From contig JAQGNH010000244.1 in NCBI GenBank assembly GCA_028291945.1, forward strand, positions 1 through 43,197: a DNA stretch of 43,197 nucleotides, read 5' to 3'. The notes under the pieces were generated by a model that did not search any database, had not been told where the DNA came from, and saw nothing but the letters and a program-made list of their open reading frames with translations. Each line of letters starts with the position of its first letter. Position 1 is the stretch's first letter. Positions 16,210 to 26,084 of the stretch are shown here, piece after piece. The translations under genes were made by a program, and so were the position numbers. The DNA comes from Betaproteobacteria bacterium (lineage in GTDB: Bacteria; Pseudomonadota; Gammaproteobacteria; Burkholderiales; SG8-41).

Positions 16210-16533
16210 ATGCAACACAGGATATGCGAATATCTAAAGCTGCTGCGCTGCCTGATGGCTTTGGGGGTCGCCGCATGCGCGCATGTGCCCGGCGAGACAC
16301 TTACTTCCGGCGGTCTGCAGCGCGACATTAAAGCTCGCGTGCTATCGCTCGCTGACGCCGCTAAGCCCGAATGCAAACGCAACAGCATTGTCGACACCGA
16401 GGTTCTGGAGCTCTTTCCGGGCGGCAAGGTATCGGTGGAGCGCTGGAGCGTCGATCGCTGCGGCCAACGCACGGCCTACCGGGTCCACCTACCGGCCGCT
16501 GGATCCACCTTTACGGTTAGCACTGAACGGTAA
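16210..16533 (+). CDS. Small lipoprotein, hypothetical
   Basis: The product has 107 residues. The N terminus has a charged start, a hydrophobic run and a lipobox LGVAAC with Cys23, so it is a predicted lipoprotein with a short mature part. That part contains two cysteines (PECKRN and DRCGQR) that could form a disulfide, and a strand-rich core VLELFPGGKVSVERWSVDRC. I start at the ATG preceded by GAGGTC rather than the ATG five codons upstream. No family name is recognised. It is about 230 bases divergent from the 15979 gene. Confidence 0.65.
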   Translation: MQHRICEYLKLLRCLMALGVAACAHVPGETLTSGGLQRDIKARVLSLADAAKPECKRNSIVDTEVLELFPGGKVSVERWSVDRCGQRTAYRVHLPAAGSTFTVSTER

Positions 16534-16676
16534 GGTCATTACGATTGATAATGCGTTGCTCGTCAGGGGCTTCGGAACTGCAGTTCATTATTTTTCTAGA
16601 TGGGCGCATTGAAACTTTAAGGGCCTTTCGCTAGTCTTACGCCTGACGGGTATTCACACACCAGGAGGAGTTAGTC

Positions 16677-17372
16677 ATGCAACCTGAACTGCACCCACGG
16701 ACGGGGTATTCGCCGGCTGGCGAGCTCAGCCTGCCGCAACAGCGCGTGCTCCGCAACACTTATCTACTGCTCGCGCTCACCATGGTGCCGACGGTCATCG
16801 GCGCAATGATCGGTATGAGCACAGCTGGTCTGATCATGCAGCATCCGATCATGAGCACGCTTCTCGTGCTCGGCGCTGTAATCGGCCTGCAGTTTGCAAT
16901 CGCCGCGAACCGCGACAGTGGGCTCGGCATTGCGCTGTTATTGATCATGACCTTCATTCTTGGGTGGTGGCTGGGTCCTTTGCTAACCATCGCCTTGGCG
17001 CTGCGTAATGGTCCGCAGCTGGTCGGCTTCGCGGCGGCAGGTACGGGTGTCATCTTTTTCGTGATGGCGGCGATCGCCACCACCACCAAGCGGGATTTCT
17101 CGTTCATGGGCAAGTTCTTGTTCGTGGGCATGATCGTGCTGCTGGTGGCGATGCTGGCGAACATGTTCCTGCAGATTCCGGCGCTTGCATTGACGATTTC
17201 GGCCCTCGTGATCGTCGTGTTTTCGCTGTTTCTGCTTCATGACGTGAGCCGCATTGTCAATGGTGGCGAAACCAACTACGTTATGGCCACTACCGGCGTC
17301 TACATGAGTTTGTTCAACATTTTTGCCAATCTGCTGCAGCTATTGATGGCCTTCTCAGGCGAGCGCGACTGA
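16677..17372 (+). CDS. Bax inhibitor-1/YccA family membrane protein
   Basis: The 231-residue protein has seven hydrophobic segments from residue 26 on, ending at the short C terminus GERD, as in BI-1/YccA (TMBIM) proteins. SLFLLHDVSRIVNGGETNYVMATTGVYMSLFNIFANLLQLL is the late family signature with the conserved Asp in the sixth and seventh segments (positions about 185-225). Bacterial homologues such as YccA interact with FtsH or conduct calcium; the role here is inferred by family only. AGGAGG lies at good spacing before the ATG. The gene ends at a bidirectional terminator shared with rlmD. Confidence 0.9.
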   Translation: MQPELHPRTGYSPAGELSLPQQRVLRNTYLLLALTMVPTVIGAMIGMSTAGLIMQHPIMSTLLVLGAVIGLQFAIAANRDSGLGIALLLIMTFILGWWLGPLLTIALALRNGPQLVGFAAAGTGVIFFVMAAIATTTKRDFSFMGKFLFVGMIVLLVAMLANMFLQIPALALTISALVIVVFSLFLLHDVSRIVNGGETNYVMATTGVYMSLFNIFANLLQLLMAFSGERD

Positions 17373-17387
17373 CGAGGTTGCGCGAAC

Positions 17388-17417
17388 AAAAAAGGCGCCG
17401 GAAGGCGCCTTTTTTTT
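17388..17417. terminator. Bidirectional rho-independent terminator
   Basis: GGCGCC-GGAA-GGCGCC is flanked by six A on the left and eight T on the right. It can end the yccA-like transcript on the plus strand and the long gyrA-to-rlmD run on the minus strand. Confidence 0.9.
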
Positions 17418-17434
17418 GCCTTACATGATGCCAA

Positions 17435-18784
17435 TCACGGGTCCCCGCGACCCTGCTCTTCCTGCCGCTGAAACAAAGCCAACGATTCCACATGAGCGGT
17501 ATGGGGAAACATGTTGATGATACCCGCCGATTTAAGTGCATACCCCTTGTCGCGGACCAGAACGGCGCCGTCCCGAGCCAGCGTTGCCGGATTGCAGGAC
17601 ACGTATACGATGCGGGCCGGCGGCAGCTTCCCTAGTGCATTTACCAGTTCGAACGCCCCATCACGCGGCGGATCGATCAGCATTCCATCGAACGAACCGA
17701 GTGCCGCTAGCGTTTTGCTATCGATCTCAGACAGGTTCATGCTTTCAAAGCGGACCCTGTCCGCTAAATCGTTGCGCGTCGCGTTGGTACGCGCGCGAGC
17801 GACCAGTTGTCGGCTTCCCTCGAGTCCCAGCACCAGTGCCCCCGAGCGCGCTATGGGCAGCGAAAAGTTACCCAAGCCGCAGAACAGGTCTGCAACACGC
17901 TCCCCAGGTTGCGGTGCCAGTAGACGGAGCGCCCGGCGCACTAGCAACCGGTTAACGGCGTGATTGACCTGGGTGAAATCGGTCGGGTCGAAATAAATGC
18001 GCACATCGAATTCGGGCAGAAGGTAGTGCAAATCGACTGGCGTTTCTGGGTCCAGAGGACGCGCCGTGTCAGGTCCTGCCGGCTGTAGATACAAGTGAAG
18101 CCGAAATTGCTCAGCGAATGCTTTCAGAAGCGTTTTGTCTTCAGCAGACAGCGCGTCCAGGATGCGCAATACCAGAACGTCCGCCCCTTCCCCGACCGCC
18201 AGCTCGATTTGCGGCACGCGGTGGCGGATCGACAGTCGCCCGATTACTTCCCGCAACGGCAGCAACAGGGCCGATATTCGTCCGGGCACGACTTCGCAGC
18301 TCGTCATGTCGGCTACATAACTGCTGCGCTTCTCGTGGAAGCCGACCAGGACGCCGCCTTTCTTCGGAACGTGTCGCACGGTAAAACGTGCGCGGTGGCG
18401 ATATTCCCAAGGGGCGCCATAGATCGGTGCCAGGATTACGTCCGGCTTCAGTTTGCCGATGTGCCATAAAGCGTCTTCGAGGGTGCGCTGCTTTGCTGCT
18501 ACCTGCGTCGGCACATTCATGTGCTGCAACGCGCAGCCTCCACAGCGTCCGAAGTGGGCGCAGCGGGGTTCGAGTCGAGCGGGAGACGCCTTCAAGATCG
18601 CCTGGACATTTGCAAGCTCGAACGAGGGCTTCTTACGGTAGACCGACACGCTGACCTGCTCGCCCGGCAGTGCGCCCTCGACGAAGATTGCTTTACCCTC
18701 GCGGCGAGCGATGCCCCGGCCCTCCTGATCGAGTGACTCGATGTAGAGCGGCGCGCCCGCTAGATTCGCATCGGTGATGTGCAT
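17435..18784 (-). CDS. rlmD: 23S rRNA (uracil(1939)-C(5))-methyltransferase RlmD
   Basis: The 449-residue protein has a TRAM domain (about 10-65), a [4Fe-4S] cluster set Cys75, Cys81, Cys84 and Cys163 (RCAHFGRCGGCALQHM and TSCEVV), and a SAM-dependent methyltransferase domain. VADLFCGLGNFSLPIA binds SAM, IDPPRDGA carries the family DPPR motif, and YVSCNPATLARD holds the nucleophilic Cys. These fit RlmD (RumA), which methylates U1939 of 23S rRNA. It is the last gene of the minus-strand run, 17 bases from the terminator. Confidence 0.94.
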   Translation of the reverse strand: MHITDANLAGAPLYIESLDQEGRGIARREGKAIFVEGALPGEQVSVSVYRKKPSFELANVQAILKASPARLEPRCAHFGRCGGCALQHMNVPTQVAAKQRTLEDALWHIGKLKPDVILAPIYGAPWEYRHRARFTVRHVPKKGGVLVGFHEKRSSYVADMTSCEVVPGRISALLLPLREVIGRLSIRHRVPQIELAVGEGADVLVLRILDALSAEDKTLLKAFAEQFRLHLYLQPAGPDTARPLDPETPVDLHYLLPEFDVRIYFDPTDFTQVNHAVNRLLVRRALRLLAPQPGERVADLFCGLGNFSLPIARSGALVLGLEGSRQLVARARTNATRNDLADRVRFESMNLSEIDSKTLAALGSFDGMLIDPPRDGAFELVNALGKLPPARIVYVSCNPATLARDGAVLVRDKGYALKSAGIINMFPHTAHVESLALFQRQEEQGRGDP

Positions 18785-18826
18785 AGGTCCAAAACGTTTA
18801 TTCTCGCCGAACTGCCAGCGCCTGAC

Positions 18827-19606
18827 TCAAGTGGGCTGCCAGTGGGAAAGGAATTCCTGCCAATGGGGCTCGGTGTTGCGCGCTAGCGTCGCACGGACTA
18901 TTTCGCACTGCGACTGGTACTGGTCCGGCGTAACGGCGCCACGCATAGCCTGAAAGCGCAGGAACACGAGATAGGTGTTGACGACGTCGGTTTCGCAGTA
19001 GTTCCGAATGTCCGCCAAACGTCCAGCCTGATACGCATCCCATACTTGCGAGCCATCCATTCCAAGCTTGCCTGGGAGCCCGAGCAGCTGAGCGATCTCG
19101 TCGAGCGGTGCTACAGCCCGCCCTTGATACAGCGCGAGGAGGTCCATCACGTCGCAGTGCCGCATATGATAGCGGCTGAGGTAGTTATTGAACCGAAACT
19201 CGCGGTCGTCATCCCCGGTGTCCCAGTAGCGGGGAGCACGCACGCCGTGTATCAGCCCACGATAATGCAGGACCGGAAGATCGAAGCCGGCGCCGTTCCA
19301 CGAAACCAGCTGCGGCGTGTATTTCTCGATTCCGTCGAAGAAGCGCTGGATGATCTCACCTTCGGCTTCGTCATTGGCGCCAAGTGACCAGACTCTGAAG
19401 GTATCCGGGTCGCTAAGTGCACACGAAATCGCGACTACGCGTTGGAGATGGAGCGGCAGGAAGTCGTGGCCGGTGGCTTGCCGCCGCAGCTGAAATGCCA
19501 TGTTCGCCACGGCGGCATCCGGCACATCGGTTCCGACACCATGCAGTTTGCGCAGGCCGCCGATATCCGGAACCGTTTCGATATCGAAGACGAGGACGGG
19601 CGTCAA
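18827..19606 (-). CDS. Predicted 3'-5' exonuclease, PolB-like DEDDy type
   Basis: The 259-residue protein has the exonuclease I motif FDIETVPD (Asp8, Glu10), motif II LVSWNGAGFDLPVL with its Asp, and motif III in RNYCETDVVNTYLVFLRF, a Y-x3-D arrangement. This matches the stand-alone predicted exonucleases related to the proofreading domain of family B polymerases. It would degrade single-stranded 3' ends; the physiological substrate is unknown. The only start available at the conserved N terminus is a TTG that directly follows the TAA of the ydbL-like gene, so translation is probably coupled. Confidence 0.88.
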   Translation of the reverse strand: MTPVLVFDIETVPDIGGLRKLHGVGTDVPDAAVANMAFQLRRQATGHDFLPLHLQRVVAISCALSDPDTFRVWSLGANDEAEGEIIQRFFDGIEKYTPQLVSWNGAGFDLPVLHYRGLIHGVRAPRYWDTGDDDREFRFNNYLSRYHMRHCDVMDLLALYQGRAVAPLDEIAQLLGLPGKLGMDGSQVWDAYQAGRLADIRNYCETDVVNTYLVFLRFQAMRGAVTPDQYQSQCEIVRATLARNTEPHWQEFLSHWQPT

Positions 19607-20032
19607 TTACTTGCGAACCCAGGCGCCGCCCGCGTTCTGGTAGTACCAGCCCGGTTGCGCTTTGTCGATCCAACGTTGAGCGAACGTCGCACGTATGTCG
19701 CTTTCCCACTCCGGGCGAGCGTTGGCGCGGGCGATCTCGCGGTAAAGCGCCGCACGATCCTGGCTTTCCGCCGCGATGAGCGCATTGACCTGCGCGCGCT
19801 GAGCAAGGGGCACCGCGTTCGCATCCCGAAGTGCGACGCCTCCATCCCGTGTCAGGCCCACCGCCCCGCTCGAGTAAAGCGGCAGCAGCTGTGCATGCCG
19901 GTCTTGCATGCTCTTCTGTATCGCCGCGACTGCCGGCGTATTGATCTCGAGATTGGCCTGAGCGGCCGCGAGCGCGGTGGCGCCTAGCAGAATCGTGAAC
20001 ACAGCAACGCGCAGCCAAGTCAGGTGCAGCAT
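19607..20032 (-). CDS. ydbL: YdbL family protein (DUF1318)
   Basis: The 141-residue protein has a signal peptide (LRVAVFTILLGATALAAAQA) and the DUF1318 core: NTPAVAAIQKSMQDRHAQLLPLY, GAVGLTRDGGVALRDANAV. A C-terminal segment follows with WYYQNAGGAWVRK. In Escherichia coli YdbL is the periplasmic partner that modulates the YdbH-YnbE bridge, which moves phospholipid between the membranes. AAGGAT stands before the ATG. It follows the ynbE-like gene by 9 bases and precedes the exonuclease directly. Confidence 0.88.
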   Translation of the reverse strand: MLHLTWLRVAVFTILLGATALAAAQANLEINTPAVAAIQKSMQDRHAQLLPLYSSGAVGLTRDGGVALRDANAVPLAQRAQVNALIAAESQDRAALYREIARANARPEWESDIRATFAQRWIDKAQPGWYYQNAGGAWVRK

Positions 20033-20041
20033 GAGATATCC

Positions 20042-20233
20042 TTATTGCTTCGCAGCCGGTTTTTCCGTCCGCGGTTTTTCGGCGTCGGGCTTCAGCTGCC
20101 AGACCTCGTCGATGATGCGGTCAGCGGCGCGTTCCGCCGCTGCCGCCGGAAAGTAGATATTGATCGTTACGCACCCGACAAGCGCGAAAGCTGCGGCTGC
20201 AGCCGCACTGATCCATGTGCTTCTCCGACGCAT
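20042..20233 (-). CDS. ynbE: YnbE-like lipoprotein
   Basis: The 63-residue protein has a lipobox FALVGC and right after it the family signature VTINIYFPAAAAERAADRIIDEVW. A charged tail rich in Lys, Pro and Glu follows. YnbE is an outer-membrane lipoprotein that stacks onto the C terminus of YdbH to complete an intermembrane bridge. GGAG precedes the ATG. It lies 20 bases after ydbH, with the order ydbH-ynbE-ydbL of E. coli conserved. Confidence 0.88.
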   Translation of the reverse strand: MRRRSTWISAAAAAAFALVGCVTINIYFPAAAAERAADRIIDEVWQLKPDAEKPRTEKPAAKQ

Positions 20234-20253
20234 CGGTAAGGCTCCATATTTAA

Positions 20254-22242
20254 CTACTTCACTATCGGCTTAACGTTTTCCTGCGTGATTCGTTTCAGTC
20301 GTTCGACGAGTTCGCGCCAACTGACGTAGCGATTGTAGCCGATGACTGAAATAGCCGGGATTCCGCCGCCTTTGACGATCACGTAGCCTTGTGGCGCACG
20401 CTCTACGCCGTCCATCTCACACACGGCGTTGTTGAGGTGACAACTCAAGCCGATCTTCTGGTAACCGAACTGATCGAAAAATCGCAAGAAGCTGCGCTGT
20501 ATCGCAGCCGCTGCCCCTGCGCCTCCCAATGCAGAAATGTTCTGGACTGCCCTTTGGCTGATCCGTTTAGGATAATTTCCATCACTGCTCTCGAGGCGTG
20601 CATCGAAGCGGACGGGCTGCCAATCGACGAGCTCGAGCCCGCTCACGCGCGCATCCAGGCGACCCGTGATCGTGCCGAAGTCGAATGTTCGGGTGAGCAG
20701 TTCCAAGTCCAGTGCTTTCATGTCGATATCGGCGTGAAAACGCGGCGCTCGGCCGAAGGGTTCGATGAACTCTACTTTTGAAGCCCTCACCATGCCATCG
20801 AAGACGCCGACGACGAGCGTACCGTCCATCGCGAGAGTCTGTCGACGATAGCGCACTTCCGGAATGACGCCCGACAGCGAGCCGTGCATCTCCGGCATTC
20901 CCATCGCTCGCGTGAGCTGAACCATCGATATCGGCTCGAGCTCTCCGGTGAAACGCCAGCGCCAGCCGTCATCTGTCGTTCCAGCCGCGAAATCGCGCAG
21001 TTGCAGCGCCCCATCCAGTATCGGAACTCGGACGCTGGTCACTCCCACACCGTTACTGCGCAGTCGGAAAGGAATGCGTACCCCGCCAATCGGCACCTTC
21101 AGGAACTCAGCGCTTTTGAACACGAATTCGCCTGCGCTGGCTGCCTCACGCCGCCACGGAATGCGGCCGTTTGCTCCGTATAGCGCAAATCGGCGCTGCT
21201 GCTGGTCCTCCAGAGAGACATCGTGGAGCTCTAAATCAACGGAGGCGATCGAAGCGGCCGCAACGGTCAGCGCCACTGTCGCCTCGCCCTCCGTACGCAA
21301 GTCGGATAGCGACGTCTGCTGCAGCAACGGCTTGAGCACCTGTTCATAAAGTGCGGGCACGCGCAGCCGGCTTGAGCGGACTTGCAGCGTCTCGAGTTCG
21401 GCCTTCGAATGATTGAGCTGCGCGTTGAAGTCGATGGTTCCAATGCCCTGCAGCTCTAGCACGCCGTCACGAAAGCTGGTATTCGCTCCCGAGCTCGCGC
21501 CCTGCACTCTCAACCGCTGGCCGGTGGCTGCAAGAAAAAAAGGTTGCCAAAAAACCTCTCCGCGGCGCCATTCAGCGGAAAGGCTCCAGCGCCAGTCAGC
21601 TCCTTTCTGTGCCGCCTCCACGTTCAAAGTTCCACCAATTTTTTCGCCTGCGTGTAAGCCGCCGGTGTCGGCGAATGCAACGTCATCGATCTGTAGGTGC
21701 GCCGTTACTCCAGTGCCTTGCACATCGATCGTGCCGCTCGCGCGCCCAGCAGTGATCTTGGATTCGCTGGGCGGCAACCATGATGCGAGCCGCGTCAGGC
21801 GAGCCTGGTCTAACTTGACCTGAAGCGTTGTCTTGCCTCCCGCGATGCGGCCGGCGATCCGCCAGGTTTCGTCAGCGTCTGGCTTGAGCTCGACCGTGAA
21901 ATCACCGCTTCCCGTCGTATAGGTAAAACTCACGGGAATCTGGCCATCGAGATGCAGCACGCCCTGCGAGCATGTGATGCGCTCGCCTGCGGCGATGAAG
22001 TCCGGGCACGTCAGCCGCACCTTGCGCCAATCGCGCCCTGCCATGCTGACACGATCGATGTCGAGAGTGAGCGCGCGAAAGCCGGTACCCGAGAATTTGA
22101 GGCTGACTGCACGCGCGGAAAGAGCCGGCGTTTCCAGGTCACCTATCGTGACTGAAAGCTCTCGTGCGTGCTCCAGGAAAGCGGCGGCACACGCTGCTGC
22201 CGCGACAGCTGAAAGTGCGGCTGCGGCAAAGGCGCAGCGCAC
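20254..22242 (-). CDS. ydbH: YdbH family AsmA-like intermembrane lipid-transport protein
   Basis: The 662-residue protein starts at GTG with an N-terminal membrane anchor (a long Ala-rich run, about residues 1-23). A long beta-rich periplasmic region follows, as expected of the TamB/AsmA-like hydrophobic-groove proteins. The C-terminal part (GSLSGVIPEVRYRRQTLAMDG, then FDGMVRASKVEF) matches the YdbH domain, and ISALGGAGAAAAIQRSFLRF and GGGIPAISVIGYNR are family landmarks near the end. Function by family is glycerophospholipid transport between inner and outer membranes. No ATG is available near the anchor. It starts 7 bases after the cysM stop. Confidence 0.88.
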   Translation of the reverse strand: MRCAFAAAALSAVAAAACAAAFLEHARELSVTIGDLETPALSARAVSLKFSGTGFRALTLDIDRVSMAGRDWRKVRLTCPDFIAAGERITCSQGVLHLDGQIPVSFTYTTGSGDFTVELKPDADETWRIAGRIAGGKTTLQVKLDQARLTRLASWLPPSESKITAGRASGTIDVQGTGVTAHLQIDDVAFADTGGLHAGEKIGGTLNVEAAQKGADWRWSLSAEWRRGEVFWQPFFLAATGQRLRVQGASSGANTSFRDGVLELQGIGTIDFNAQLNHSKAELETLQVRSSRLRVPALYEQVLKPLLQQTSLSDLRTEGEATVALTVAAASIASVDLELHDVSLEDQQQRRFALYGANGRIPWRREAASAGEFVFKSAEFLKVPIGGVRIPFRLRSNGVGVTSVRVPILDGALQLRDFAAGTTDDGWRWRFTGELEPISMVQLTRAMGMPEMHGSLSGVIPEVRYRRQTLAMDGTLVVGVFDGMVRASKVEFIEPFGRAPRFHADIDMKALDLELLTRTFDFGTITGRLDARVSGLELVDWQPVRFDARLESSDGNYPKRISQRAVQNISALGGAGAAAAIQRSFLRFFDQFGYQKIGLSCHLNNAVCEMDGVERAPQGYVIVKGGGIPAISVIGYNRYVSWRELVERLKRITQENVKPIVK

Positions 22243-22249
22243 CGCGGAA

Positions 22250-23134
22250 TCAGACCGGAAATACGCCAGTCGAAAGATAGCGGTCGCCGCGGTCGCAGAC
22301 GATGAACACGATCACCGCGTTCTCGGTGTGTTTCGAGACGTCCAGGGCAGACCACAGCGCCCCGCCGGACGAGATGCCGGCGAAAATGCCCTCTTCGCGC
22401 GCAAGCCGCCTCGTCATCTCTTCAGCATTGTATTGAGACACCTCAATCATGCGATCGATGCGGCTCCAATCGCAGATTCCCGGCACATAGGCTTGCGGCC
22501 ATTTGCGGATGCCGGGTATCTGAGAGCCTTCGGCCGGCTCGCAGCCAATGATCTGAACGCCCGGATTGCGCTCTTTCAAATAGCGCGAAACGCCCATGAT
22601 TGTTCCAGTCGTTCCCATGCTGCTGACGAAATGGGTCACCTTGCCGTCAGTATCTCGCCAGATTTCGGGCCCCGTCCCTTCATAGTGAGACAACGGATTG
22701 TCCGGATTCGCGAACTGATCGAGGATGACGCCCCGACCCTCGTCGCGCATTTTTTCAGCGATATCGCGTGCCATTTCCATACCGCCATCCTTGGGCGTCA
22801 AGACGAATTCAGCACCGAAGGCCGCCATGGTTTGTCGCCGCTCTATGGAGAGGTGCTCCGGCATCACCAGGATCATGCGGTAACCCATCATCGCCGCACA
22901 CATGGCGAGCGCGATGCCGGTATTGCCGCTCGTGGGCTCGATCAGCGTATCTCCGGGTTTGATCTCTCCGCGTTCCTGCGCTCGTCGAATCATCGACAGC
23001 GCGGGGCGGTCTTTCACCGAACCCGCAGGATTGTTGCCTTCCAGTTTTGCCAATACGACATTAGTCGTCTTGCCGGGCAGTCGCTTCAACCGTACGAGCG
23101 GTGTATTTCCGACGAAATCCTCAAGCGTTTTCAT
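22250..23134 (-). CDS. cysM: Cysteine synthase B
   Basis: The 294-residue PLP enzyme makes cysteine from O-acetylserine and sulfide or thiosulfate. [11 protein letters not shown] holds the PLP-binding Lys, [12 protein letters not shown] the phosphate-binding loop, and [16 protein letters not shown] the late glycine-rich loop. The length and LVRLKRLPG start fit CysM rather than CysK. The ATG of [10 protein letters not shown] overlaps the last 14 bases of hldD. Earlier in-frame residues are hldD antiframe and not used. Confidence 0.93.
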   Translation of the reverse strand: MKTLEDFVGNTPLVRLKRLPGKTTNVVLAKLEGNNPAGSVKDRPALSMIRRAQERGEIKPGDTLIEPTSGNTGIALAMCAAMMGYRMILVMPEHLSIERRQTMAAFGAEFVLTPKDGGMEMARDIAEKMRDEGRGVILDQFANPDNPLSHYEGTGPEIWRDTDGKVTHFVSSMGTTGTIMGVSRYLKERNPGVQIIGCEPAEGSQIPGIRKWPQAYVPGICDWSRIDRMIEVSQYNAEEMTRRLAREEGIFAGISSGGALWSALDVSKHTENAVIVFIVCDRGDRYLSTGVFPV

Positions 23135-24131
23135 TCTTGGCTCTCTGCAACAATCGTTCGCAATAGCGCTGTACGCCCTGCTCCACGGTAAGAAAGGCGT
23201 CCGAATAGCCGCAGCCGCGAAGCGCGGAAACATCGGCCTGCGTGTAGCTTTGATACCGGCCCTTCAATTCGTCGGGAAACGCGATGTAACGGATCAGAGA
23301 CTGCCGAAGCATGTCCTCCAGCGCGAGCGGCCCTTCGCCCTTCGCGGTGCGGCACGCGTTGACCGTCGCAACCGCCACTTCGTTGAAGCTTTGTGCAGCG
23401 CCGGTGCCGACGTTGTAAACGCCGGAAATCTCGGGATGCTCCAGAAAAAACAAATTGACCTTGACCACGTCTTCGACCGAAATGAAGTCGCGGCGCTGCT
23501 CGCCATTGGCGTAGCCGCCACTACCTTCGAACAGTTTTACGCTGCCGGCGGCACAGTACTGGTTGAAAAAGTGGTAAGCCACGGATGACATGCGCCCCTT
23601 GTGCTGCTCGCGATCGCCGTAAACGTTGAAATAACGCAGCCCCACGACTTGGGCGGTTCGCTCCGCAGCGTGCTTGCGTACATACTGATCAAAGAGGAGC
23701 TTGGAGTAGCCATAGACGTTCAGCGGTGCTTCGGATTCGGGATTTTCACGGAAGCCGGTACGTGAACCGTAGACTGCAGCTGACGAAGCATAGATGCATG
23801 GCACTTGCTCTCCCACACAGAAATCGAGGAGCGTCTTGGAGTACTCGTAATTGTTCTCCATCATGAAGCGGCCGTCGCGCTCGGTCGTGTCGGAGCATGC
23901 GCCCTCGTGGAAAACCGCTTGCAGCGCTCCGTCGAGTCTGCCGTCTTCCACAAGCTTCAGGAAGGCGTCCTTATCAAGATAGTCCGCGATTTCGCAATCG
24001 ACCAGATTCATGAACTTGTCTCCGTCAGTCAGATCATCGACGGCGATAATGTCAGTCACGCCGCGATTATTGAGTGCCCTGACAAGGTTTGCACCTACGA
24101 AGCCTGCCGCTCCGGTTACGACGAAGTACAT
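23121..24131 (-). CDS. hldD: ADP-L-glycero-D-manno-heptose-6-epimerase
   Basis: The 336-residue extended SDR enzyme has the nucleotide-binding [10 protein letters not shown], the catalytic ASSAAVYG serine region and [13 protein letters not shown] with the Y-x3-K pair. [21 protein letters not shown] and [14 protein letters not shown] are HldD signatures. It converts ADP-D-glycero-D-manno-heptose to the L-glycero form used for the inner core of lipopolysaccharide. It follows hldA by 78 bases and overlaps cysM. Confidence 0.95.
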   Translation of the reverse strand: MYFVVTGAAGFVGANLVRALNNRGVTDIIAVDDLTDGDKFMNLVDCEIADYLDKDAFLKLVEDGRLDGALQAVFHEGACSDTTERDGRFMMENNYEYSKTLLDFCVGEQVPCIYASSAAVYGSRTGFRENPESEAPLNVYGYSKLLFDQYVRKHAAERTAQVVGLRYFNVYGDREQHKGRMSSVAYHFFNQYCAAGSVKLFEGSGGYANGEQRRDFISVEDVVKVNLFFLEHPEISGVYNVGTGAAQSFNEVAVATVNACRTAKGEGPLALEDMLRQSLIRYIAFPDELKGRYQSYTQADVSALRGCGYSDAFLTVEQGVQRYCERLLQRAKNENA

Positions 24132-24209
24132 GGTTGGTCGGGATAATGAGGACGGGTTGGTGACGAATGTAGGGCGTAGAGTTCGGTTTGCAAACTTATC
24201 GGGTTGAGC

Positions 24210-25226
24210 TTAATCGACGCTTGCCTCGAAGAGTTCTTCCGGGCGGACAACTGCTGTCCCGAATTTTCCCACGACAATGCCTGCAGCGCGGTTTGCGAGG
24301 CGTACCGCATCTTCGAGATCCGCGCCACGTGCCAGCATCACGCCCAACGTCGCAATTACGGTATCTCCCGCGCCGCTGACATCGTACACTTCGCGCGCCT
24401 GGGCAGCCACGTGAAGACGCCGTCCGGGACGATACAGCGTCATGCCTTCCTCACTGCGGGTAATCAGGAGCGCCCCTATTCGCAGTTCGCGCAAAAGCTG
24501 GTTCGCTTTGCGCGTGAGCTCGGCCTCGGTAGTCCAGCTGCCGGCTATTGCGCGGAACTCCGAACGGTTCGGCGTAATCAGGCTCGCACCGCGATAACGC
24601 GAGTAATCCTCGCCCTTCGGATCCACCAGAACCGGTTTGCCTGCGGCGCGCGCCATCCGGATCATCTCGATGATGTGCGCCAGCCCGCCCTTCCCATAAT
24701 CGGACAGAATGACACTGTGGGTAGCAGCCAACAGACTCCGGAAATCCCGCAACTTCGACGCTAATGCCTCGTGGCTCGGCGGCGCTTCGAAATCTACCCG
24801 CAGTAACTGCTGTTGCCGGCCGATCACGCGCAGCTTGATCGTCGTGCGCAGCGCCGCGTCCGTTTGCAACTTTGCGGTTACACGATCGACCCGTAATAAT
24901 TTTCTGAGACTCGTCCCGGCTTCGTCGCGGCCCACCACCGAAAGCAGACTGACGTCCGCTGCCAGCGCAGCGGCATTTCGCGCCACGTTCGCGGCGCCTC
25001 CTGGACGTTCTTCGATGCGATCGACCTTGACCACTGGGACCGGCGCCTCGGGGGAAATGCGAGCCACATCGCCGAACCAGTAGCGATCCAGCATTACATC
25101 ACCCACGACAAGAACACGCGGCTTGGGCGCTCGAGGCCGATTCCATGCAAACCCCTCTGCATGATCGCTCTTGTTGCGCGCTACCACGTCTCGAGTAGAG
25201 GTTTTATCACTGCGGACCATTTTCAT
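24210..25226 (-). CDS. hldA: D-glycero-beta-D-manno-heptose-7-phosphate kinase (single-domain, RfaE1)
   Basis: The 338-residue ribokinase-fold protein has [17 protein letters not shown] and EAPVPVV at the N terminus, [10 protein letters not shown] near residue 75 and [14 protein letters not shown] with the catalytic Asp near the C terminus. The cytidylyltransferase domain of fused HldE is absent, as in many betaproteobacteria, where the second enzyme (HldC) is encoded elsewhere. It phosphorylates heptose-7-phosphate in ADP-heptose synthesis. Its ATG overlaps the pyrF stop (ATGA). Confidence 0.93.
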   Translation of the reverse strand: MKMVRSDKTSTRDVVARNKSDHAEGFAWNRPRAPKPRVLVVGDVMLDRYWFGDVARISPEAPVPVVKVDRIEERPGGAANVARNAAALAADVSLLSVVGRDEAGTSLRKLLRVDRVTAKLQTDAALRTTIKLRVIGRQQQLLRVDFEAPPSHEALASKLRDFRSLLAATHSVILSDYGKGGLAHIIEMIRMARAAGKPVLVDPKGEDYSRYRGASLITPNRSEFRAIAGSWTTEAELTRKANQLLRELRIGALLITRSEEGMTLYRPGRRLHVAAQAREVYDVSGAGDTVIATLGVMLARGADLEDAVRLANRAAGIVVGKFGTAVVRPEELFEASVD

Positions 25227-25942
25227 CGTGGCCGCATTGTACTTGCGATCTCGCCGTCGATCTGGCGGAGTGCGGCCAGCGGGTCGGGTGCTCTCGTGAT
25301 GGGTCTGCCGATGACCAGGTAGCTTGCTCCAGCAGCTATCGCCGCCGCAGGGGTCATGACACGCTGCTGGTCATTAGTCGCAGCATTCGCCGGACGTATT
25401 CCAGGTGTTACAAGGCAAAAGCTGCTTCCGCACGACTCGCGCAAATGTGCGACTTCGAGTGCCGAACACACCACACCGTCGAGCGCACATTCCATCGTCA
25501 GGCGCGCGAGACTCGAGACAACCTCTTCGGGAGTGCCGCGAACAGCAATGTCCGAAAGATCTGCAGCACTCATGCTCGTGAGAACCGTCACCGCAATCAG
25601 CTTCGGTGAATGCGGACCGCCCGGCACGGCATCGCGCGCGGCTCGCAACATCGCTCTACCGCCTGAAGCGTGTACATTGAGCATCCACACGCCCAATCTG
25701 GCAGCCGCCCGGCACGCCGCAGCGACTGTATTGGGTATGTCGTGAAATTTAAGATCGAGAAAAACGCCGAAGCCGCGTCCGACAAGTTGCTCGACGAACG
25801 CTGGCCCCGCAGCTGTGAAAAGCTCCTGGCCGACCTTTAACCGGCATTGAGCGGGATCGAGCCGAGCTGCAAGATCCAGTGCGCTGTCCGCATCCGCGAA
25901 ATCCAGCGCGACGATGATTTTGGGATCACCCCGCGAGCTCAT
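25223..25942 (-). CDS. pyrF: Orotidine 5'-phosphate decarboxylase
   Basis: The 239-residue TIM-barrel enzyme makes UMP from OMP. The catalytic charge network lies in [14 protein letters not shown] (D-x-K-x2-D), with [12 protein letters not shown] before it and [22 protein letters not shown] and [12 protein letters not shown] as the phosphate-binding loops. It overlaps hldA by four bases. A 142-base gap separates it from lapB upstream. Confidence 0.95.
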   Translation of the reverse strand: MSSRGDPKIIVALDFADADSALDLAARLDPAQCRLKVGQELFTAAGPAFVEQLVGRGFGVFLDLKFHDIPNTVAAACRAAARLGVWMLNVHASGGRAMLRAARDAVPGGPHSPKLIAVTVLTSMSAADLSDIAVRGTPEEVVSSLARLTMECALDGVVCSALEVAHLRESCGSSFCLVTPGIRPANAATNDQQRVMTPAAAIAAGASYLVIGRPITRAPDPLAALRQIDGEIASTMRPR

Positions 25943-26084
25943 GCCAGCCGGCTCCGCTTCGTGGCGAGTTCCGAGCCGATTACCGTCGCGTCTTCTATGG
26001 GTCGATGCGCGGGCATGTACGGATTGACGACGAGTCGCTTTCGCTTTGTCGCGTACCGGTTGACAGTCAGCGCGGCTTTCCGGC

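Noticed and set aside
21974-23191. 405-codon open frame on the plus strand
   Set aside because: It is antisense to ydbH and cysM, both clearly identified; its Arg/His-rich sequence is an antiframe artefact of GC-rich coding DNA.
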